Part shown: in pieces, positions 19,579 to 23,805 of the stretch
Position numbering within the stretch: position 1 is the first letter of the stretch
How the letters are laid out: every line of letters begins with the position of its first letter
Origin: a virus
Direction: 5' to 3' (one strand)
IMG/VR virus record: IMGVR_UViG_3300031658_000129
Coordinates: 1 to 23,805 of that record
DNA: 23,805 bases
Translations under genes and position numbers: made by a program
The notes under the pieces: generated by a model
Seen by the model: the letters and a program-made list of their open reading frames with translations, nothing else
Told to the model about the DNA's origin: nothing
Databases searched by the model: none

Positions 19579-19639
19579 GATAAGGCCACCTGTTAGCGCA
19601 GCCCCTTATCAACAACTAATAATCTAAAGGCCACCTTGT
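19579..19639 (+). promoter_or_regulatory. Hairpin and direct repeat before scaffold gene
   Basis: The 137-base gap before the scaffold gene holds GATAAGG (19579-19585) pairing with CCTTATC (19604-19610) around an 18-nt loop. It also holds two copies of AAGGCCACCT (starting 19582 and 19627), each followed closely by a TAG. No U-tract follows and no clear sigma70 boxes are seen. It might set mRNA processing or attenuate transcription between early-late and capsid genes. Activity is unproven. Confidence 0.4.
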
Positions 19640-19714
19640 AGTATCAAGCCCTATTCAGCAGTCGCGAGCCGAGTAGCTACCTTGAAAAGACGACAAGCCC
19701 CAACGGAGTGTGAA

Positions 19715-20518
19715 ATGACTGATTTACCTGAGACACAAGAAGAAGAAGTAGCCAACCCTTACAACATGCATAAAGATTGGCATGATGTTGAGGAGCACCA
19801 GTTTGAAGGTGCTGATGGCGCTTACTTTGAAAAGAAACCTAAGAAGGCTACCCGCAAGTCGGCCCCTTCGGATGAAGAGTCTGTTACAGATTATAAAAAG
19901 AGATACGATGACCTAAAGAAACATTACGACTCTAAGATTAGTGAGTTCAAGCAGAAAGAACTAGAACTACAAGCAGAAACTCGAATGACACAGCATGTTG
20001 AACAGGCCGTTCGTCACGAGGATAACACTGAAGCAGTTCAAGCCGAGTATGTTGAACCACAAGCAGAGGCACTAGAACCGGCACGGACATCTACACTAGA
20101 CGAACGTGAAGCCAGTATTGCGCGCAGAGAAGCAGAACAAACTCTTCAAAGTGCTCACCCTGACTTTGCAACTATTCGTCAAAGTGATGAGTTCCACGGT
20201 TGGGCCAAAGCGCAGCCAGCAGCAATTCAGGACTGGGTGTATAATAATCCCAATGACGTAACACTAGCGGTCAAAGCCATCGACCTTTATAAAATGGAAA
20301 CTGGTTCAGGGGTTCAATCTTCTACTGGTAAAACAGGAAGTTCACAAACCTCGACCGCTTCGGCAGCGGATATGGTTTCAACTAGAACACAAACCGTAAA
20401 CACTAATGAGCCGAAGATTTGGTCACAAAGGGAAATTGCTGCGCTGTCTATGGCCGCATACGATAAATTTGAAAAAGAAATCGATGCAGCCATCATGGAA
20501 GGCAGAGTAGTTGCTTAA
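19715..20518 (+). CDS. Scaffolding-like protein
   Basis: A 267-residue, highly charged, helical protein in the position of T7 gp9, directly before the capsid gene. It has an acidic N-terminus (MTDLPETQEEEVANPYNMHK) and a Lys/Glu coiled coil (YKKRYDDLKKHYDSKISEFK; about residues 60-95). A second charged helix follows (LDEREASIARREAEQTLQ), then a HPDFATIRQSDEFHGWAK segment typical of marine podovirus scaffolds. The C-terminal helix (YDKFEKEIDAAIMEGRVV) is probably the capsid-binding end. I chose the ATG at 19715 with GGAG 6 nt upstream. A longer frame would start at a TTG at 19682 with no ribosome binding site. Confidence 0.8.
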   Translation: MTDLPETQEEEVANPYNMHKDWHDVEEHQFEGADGAYFEKKPKKATRKSAPSDEESVTDYKKRYDDLKKHYDSKISEFKQKELELQAETRMTQHVEQAVRHEDNTEAVQAEYVEPQAEALEPARTSTLDEREASIARREAEQTLQSAHPDFATIRQSDEFHGWAKAQPAAIQDWVYNNPNDVTLAVKAIDLYKMETGSGVQSSTGKTGSSQTSTASAADMVSTRTQTVNTNEPKIWSQREIAALSMAAYDKFEKEIDAAIMEGRVVA

Positions 20519-20553
20519 TAACTATTGTCTTTAAATCATAAGGAAACATAATC

Positions 20554-21528
20554 ATGGCTCAATTTTTTGAACCCGGTACAGATACCAACGCTAACTTCGG
20601 AAACTCTGTCACAGGACAGACTAACTCTTTCTTCCTTCCAGCCATTTACTCCAAGAAGGTTCTTAACTTCTTCCGTAAGGCTTCGGTTGCTGAAGCGATT
20701 ACTAATACTGATTATGCCGGTGAGATTTCTGCATTCGGTGATTCCGTAAAAGTAATTAAAGAGCCAGTAATCAGCGTTAGTTCTTATACCCGTGGCGCTG
20801 CTACTACTGCCACTAAGCTAACTGACCAAGAAGTTACTTTGGTTGTTGATACTGCTAACGCCTTTAAGTTCATCGTAGACGACATTGAAACTTCCATGTC
20901 TCACGTAAACTTTAAAGAAGTCGCTGCTTCATCTGCTGCTTACGCTCTGCGTGATGCATTTGATACCGCAGTAATTGCAGGTATGTTCACAGGCTTGTCT
21001 GCTTCTTCTCCTGACCACGTTCTAGGTGCAGATGACGACACTACTATGGCTGCTGGCGTAATTGACGAAGCTTCTAAGTCTATCAACCTGCTTATTACTG
21101 ACCCTCTGGATGTACTGGCTCGTATGGCTCGTCTTCTTGACGACCAGAACGTACCAGAAGAAGGTCGTTGGGTTGTAGCTTCACCTGACTTCTACGAGCA
21201 GTTGTCTCAGTCTAACTCTAAGTTGTTGTCTGTTGACTTCAACGGCGGCCAAGGCTCTATCCGTAACGGTCTGGTAAGCTCTGGTAAGTTGCGTGGCTTT
21301 GCTATGTACAAGTCTAACAACATTGGCGCTACTTCTGCTGCTGACGGTAAGCTAATTGCCGGTCACATGTCAGCCGTTTGTACTGCACAGACTATCACCA
21401 GCACTGAAGTCATTCGTGACCCAGACAGCTTCGGTGACATCTGTCGTGGTCTGCACGTATTTGGTGTTAAGGTCATTCGACCTGAAGCCCTTGTAGGCGC
21501 ATTCTACAGCTTATCTGCTGGTAGCTAA
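20554..21528 (+). CDS. Major capsid protein
   Basis: A 324-residue protein with the character of an HK97-fold marine podovirus capsid subunit. It has an N-terminal arm (MAQFFEPGTDTNANFGNSVT), an ITNTDYAGEISAFGDSVKVI segment typical of the family, and a spine helix region (VAASSAAYALRDAFDTAVIA). A central domain (LARLLDDQNVPEEGRWVVAS is approximate; the actual start is RMARLLDDQNVPEEGRWVV) and a C-terminal domain ending PEALVGAFYSLSAGS follow. It builds the icosahedral head on the scaffold. AAGGA lies 9 nt before the ATG. A strong terminator follows 25 nt after the stop, and a scaffold-like gene precedes it, as in T7 and relatives. Confidence 0.9.
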   Translation: MAQFFEPGTDTNANFGNSVTGQTNSFFLPAIYSKKVLNFFRKASVAEAITNTDYAGEISAFGDSVKVIKEPVISVSSYTRGAATTATKLTDQEVTLVVDTANAFKFIVDDIETSMSHVNFKEVAASSAAYALRDAFDTAVIAGMFTGLSASSPDHVLGADDDTTMAAGVIDEASKSINLLITDPLDVLARMARLLDDQNVPEEGRWVVASPDFYEQLSQSNSKLLSVDFNGGQGSIRNGLVSSGKLRGFAMYKSNNIGATSAADGKLIAGHMSAVCTAQTITSTEVIRDPDSFGDICRGLHVFGVKVIRPEALVGAFYSLSAGS

Positions 21529-21553
21529 GTAACAGTTAGTACACATTAAGTGC

Positions 21554-21581
21554 GGGGGCCGTAAAAAGCCCCCAATCTTTT
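21554..21581 (+). terminator. Rho-independent-like terminator after capsid gene
   Basis: GGGGGC (21554-21559) pairs with GCCCCC (21568-21573) around an 8-nt loop. The stem is followed by AATCTTTT. The stem is all G-C and the T-run is modest, so termination may be partial, allowing lower expression of the tail genes beyond. T7 has its main terminator in the same place, after the capsid gene. Confidence 0.8.
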
Positions 21582-21606
21582 AACACATTTAAAGGCTAAA
21601 GAACTT

Positions 21607-22377
21607 ATGGCAACAACCTACTTAGAACTTACAAATGAATTGCTTCGGGAGTTGAATGAGATTCCGTTGACAGCATCTGATTTTCCAACGGCTGTTGGTG
21701 TTCAAGCCCACGTTAAAGATACTGTAAACAAAGCATACTTCGACATGATTAACCAAGAACCGCAGTGGCCTTTTCTATCGGCTGGAGAAAGCGGCGAAGT
21801 TAATCCCATGTACGGTAATGTGTATGTCGAAACAGTTATCGGTCAACGCTATTACGAATTAAAAGCTTCGAGTGATTCCATCATCAACGACTACGGTTCA
21901 GTTGACTGGGATAACTTTTATCTGACTACTGTAGGTGTGAGCAACGAAACAGCTCCCTACACAGGTACAAATTTAAGATACGTAACTAACGAACAGTGGA
22001 AAACTTTCCGCAGAGTTTCAGAGAACCTAGACCAAGCAGACACTACTACGTATGGCACTCCGAATAGTCTTATTCGCAGCCCAGACGCACGTAAGTTTGG
22101 ACTCAGTCCCATTCCAGACAAAGTATATCGTGTATGGTTTTACGCATGGGACTTACCCACAAAGTTTACAAACCCTACCGACACAGTTGTTTTTCCAGAG
22201 ATGTACTCAACAACTCTACTAGCTAGAGCACGTTACTACATCTGGCAGTTTAAAGACAACCCACAAGCAGCCGCATTTGCCCTAGACGACTACAAGAAAG
22301 GCATGCGCTCAATGCGTTCAAACCTTATTGAGCCTACGCCCTTCTATATGTCTGACGACAGAGTGAGGTACACCTAG
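21607..22377 (+). CDS. Tail tubular protein A-like (head-tail adaptor)
   Basis: A 256-residue protein in the position and size range of T7 gp11 (about 196 aa) and its marine podovirus counterparts. It begins MATTYLELTNELLRELNEIP, the characteristic start of this group. It continues with AHVKDTVNKAYFDMINQEPQ and WPFL, and has a jelly-roll-like middle. A C-terminal helix (LLARARYYIWQFKDNPQAAA; DDYKKGMRSMRSNLIEP) follows. It would form the ring joining portal to tail. The Shine-Dalgarno is weak. The next gene begins 1 nt after its stop. Membership is by pattern; it could also be named a gp4-type adaptor. Confidence 0.75.
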   Translation: MATTYLELTNELLRELNEIPLTASDFPTAVGVQAHVKDTVNKAYFDMINQEPQWPFLSAGESGEVNPMYGNVYVETVIGQRYYELKASSDSIINDYGSVDWDNFYLTTVGVSNETAPYTGTNLRYVTNEQWKTFRRVSENLDQADTTTYGTPNSLIRSPDARKFGLSPIPDKVYRVWFYAWDLPTKFTNPTDTVVFPEMYSTTLLARARYYIWQFKDNPQAAAFALDDYKKGMRSMRSNLIEPTPFYMSDDRVRYT

Positions 22378-22378
22378 T

Positions 22379-23805
22379 ATGTCGCAGTCCCAACCTTTTG
22401 GTTTCTCTTGTAAGGGTGGTTTAAACACCAACCTGAGCGAGATTGAAATGCTCCGACAGCCCGGAATTGCTACACAGTTGAGAAACTTTGAGGTTGACCC
22501 CGATGGAGGCTATCGTAGAGTTAGTGGCTTTACAGACTATGGCGGTGACGATGCAGCCCGTCCAAATTCTAGTAATGATATTTTAGGCATTAAGGTATAT
22601 GCAGACGGCGTTATTGTTTGTAGCGGAACAAACATTTACTTTAGTAATGATGGTGAAACTTGGCTACAGATTAATAAGGCTAGTGTTGCAGGAAGCGGTG
22701 ACAATCTAACAGCCTTAAACGGGCGTTCAGTTGCTGCAAGAACTGCACAGGGTCAAAGCTCTATAGCCTTGTTTGAAGGCAGTAAATCTATATACGGAGA
22801 AATAGTTATCTGTGACGGGGCTAACAAGCCTTTTTACTTTTACATGACCGGAGCAGGAGCACTCAGCACCCGTACATTTTTTGTAGCTGACATTACAGTA
22901 AGCAGCACTGACGCTCCTTCTATTGCTACTGTACACAATAACTTCTTAGTAGTTGCAGGTCAAACAAATGCCCCTAACACGGTACGTAATAGTCACCTCT
23001 TAGAAGTAGATAATTTTTCAGGCTCTGGCGCTAATGAGGTTGTATTAGCCGACAGGGTTGTAGGACTTAAAAGCTTTCGTGGTGACTGTATTGTTTTCTG
23101 CCGCAACAGTATTTATAAGTTTGTTAATATGGAAGACAAGGCAAATGCTGCTATTGTCCCTATTACAAAAAACGTAGGTTGCGTAGACGGGAATAGCATC
23201 CAAGAGATTGGCGGTGACCTAGTGTTCCTAAGCCCTGATGGTGTTCGTACACTTGCAGGTACTTCACGCATCGGTGACGTTGAGCTGGCTTCTGTAAGTA
23301 GAAATATCCAGCGACTAATTAGTAGCATTGTTGATAACATTAATGTGCTTACAATTTCAAGCGTTGTACTGCGCTCTAAGTCTCAGTATCGCTTGTACTA
23401 CAATGACCCCTCTGTAGCCGCCTCGTTTTCAAAAGGTATTATTGGTACTTTTACAGGCCAAGGTTTTGAGTGGTCAGAAACACTAGGCATTGAAGCTACC
23501 GCAGTAGATAGTGGGTTTCTAGCTAATGGTCTTGAAGCGCTAGTTCACGGCGACACAGACGGATATATTTATAACCACGACAAGGGCATTACCTTTCGTC
23601 ATGGCGGCGCAGCAGCAAACATTGATGCTCTATACGAAACACCCTATTTAGATTTTGGAGACATGGGAACACGGAAAACTTTGCAGTACGCAAAGATTTC
23701 AGTAACCCCCGACAGAGAATCAGGAGGGTTTTCAGACCCAACATTAAAAGTTCAGTACGACTTCCAAGATATTAATGTTCAACAGCCTCCTTTATATCAG
23801 CTACC
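22379..23805 (+). CDS. Tail protein, tail tubular B/stabilisation-like (partial)
   Basis: This frame opens at the ATG at 22379-22381, 1 nt after the preceding stop, and stays open to the window end, giving at least 475 residues. It starts MSQSQPFGFSCKGGLNTNLS and continues with LRNFEVDPDGGYRRVSGFTD, the hallmark of marine podovirus tail proteins. These correspond in position to T7 gp12 (tail tubular B) or P22 gp10 (stabilisation protein). The rest is repetitive beta strand with blade-like units (VIVCSGTNIYFSNDGETW; IGGDLVFLSPDGVRTLAG; GLEALVHGDTDGYIYNHD), suggesting a beta-propeller in the tail nozzle. Its C-terminus and the downstream tail genes are outside the window. Confidence 0.85.
   Translation, partial: MSQSQPFGFSCKGGLNTNLSEIEMLRQPGIATQLRNFEVDPDGGYRRVSGFTDYGGDDAARPNSSNDILGIKVYADGVIVCSGTNIYFSNDGETWLQINKASVAGSGDNLTALNGRSVAARTAQGQSSIALFEGSKSIYGEIVICDGANKPFYFYMTGAGALSTRTFFVADITVSSTDAPSIATVHNNFLVVAGQTNAPNTVRNSHLLEVDNFSGSGANEVVLADRVVGLKSFRGDCIVFCRNSIYKFVNMEDKANAAIVPITKNVGCVDGNSIQEIGGDLVFLSPDGVRTLAGTSRIGDVELASVSRNIQRLISSIVDNINVLTISSVVLRSKSQYRLYYNDPSVAASFSKGIIGTFTGQGFEWSETLGIEATAVDSGFLANGLEALVHGDTDGYIYNHDKGITFRHGGAAANIDALYETPYLDFGDMGTRKTLQYAKISVTPDRESGGFSDPTLKVQYDFQDINVQQPPLYQL

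Noticed and set aside
1-23805. tRNA genes
   Set aside because: I saw no cloverleaf with a T-loop and acceptor stem in any non-coding gap.

Overview
The window looks like the central part of a lytic tailed-phage genome, probably a marine podovirus. The replication genes resemble phage T7: gp4-like primase-helicase, gp5-like DNA polymerase, gp2.5-like SSB and gp3-like endonuclease I. The packaging and structural genes resemble those of non-Autographivirus marine podoviruses. No phage RNA polymerase, integrase or repressor is visible, and the recognisable promoters are host sigma70-like. Both ends cut a gene: DUF3310 at the left, a tail protein at the right.

Layout. Everything left of about 12.0 kb is on the minus strand and everything right of 12.8 kb is on the plus strand. 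Between them (11961-12805) is an 845-base non-coding divergence region. It carries two back-to-back promoters with near-consensus boxes, leftward at 12621-12649 and rightward at 12740-12768, which share flanking sequence. It also encodes a roughly 650-nt leftward leader packed with hairpins.

Left arm, in order of transcription: a Lys/Ala-rich early protein; about a dozen tiny, tightly coupled early genes (many below 60 codons) with one HhH-GPD-like protein; a DUF932 protein; small membrane peptides and a MazG-like pyrophosphohydrolase. A second leftward promoter (6618-6646) then precedes the replication module: SSB, DUF6447-like protein, primase-helicase, DNA polymerase, two PD-(D/E)XK nucleases, endonuclease I and DUF3310. 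Together these would copy the phage DNA, process it and recycle nucleotides.

Right arm: TerS, a small HTH-like protein, a lipoprotein, TerL, a Gly-rich basic protein, portal, a small gene overprinted on the portal tail, a large virion protein, scaffold, major capsid protein, a terminator, a tail-tubular-A-like protein and a tail protein cut by the window end. This is a head-assembly and DNA-packaging late operon.

The most unusual feature is RNA-level structure in the leftward transcript. Three long hairpins (8929-8996, 10532-10605, 11964-12030) share an apical motif and a predicted 4-nt bulge. Two of them keep their stems through compensatory base changes. One buries the ribosome binding site of the first early gene. 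They resemble, by architecture only, the RNase III processing sites of T7 early mRNA. Upstream of them lies an array of about a dozen small perfect hairpins with no recognised function.
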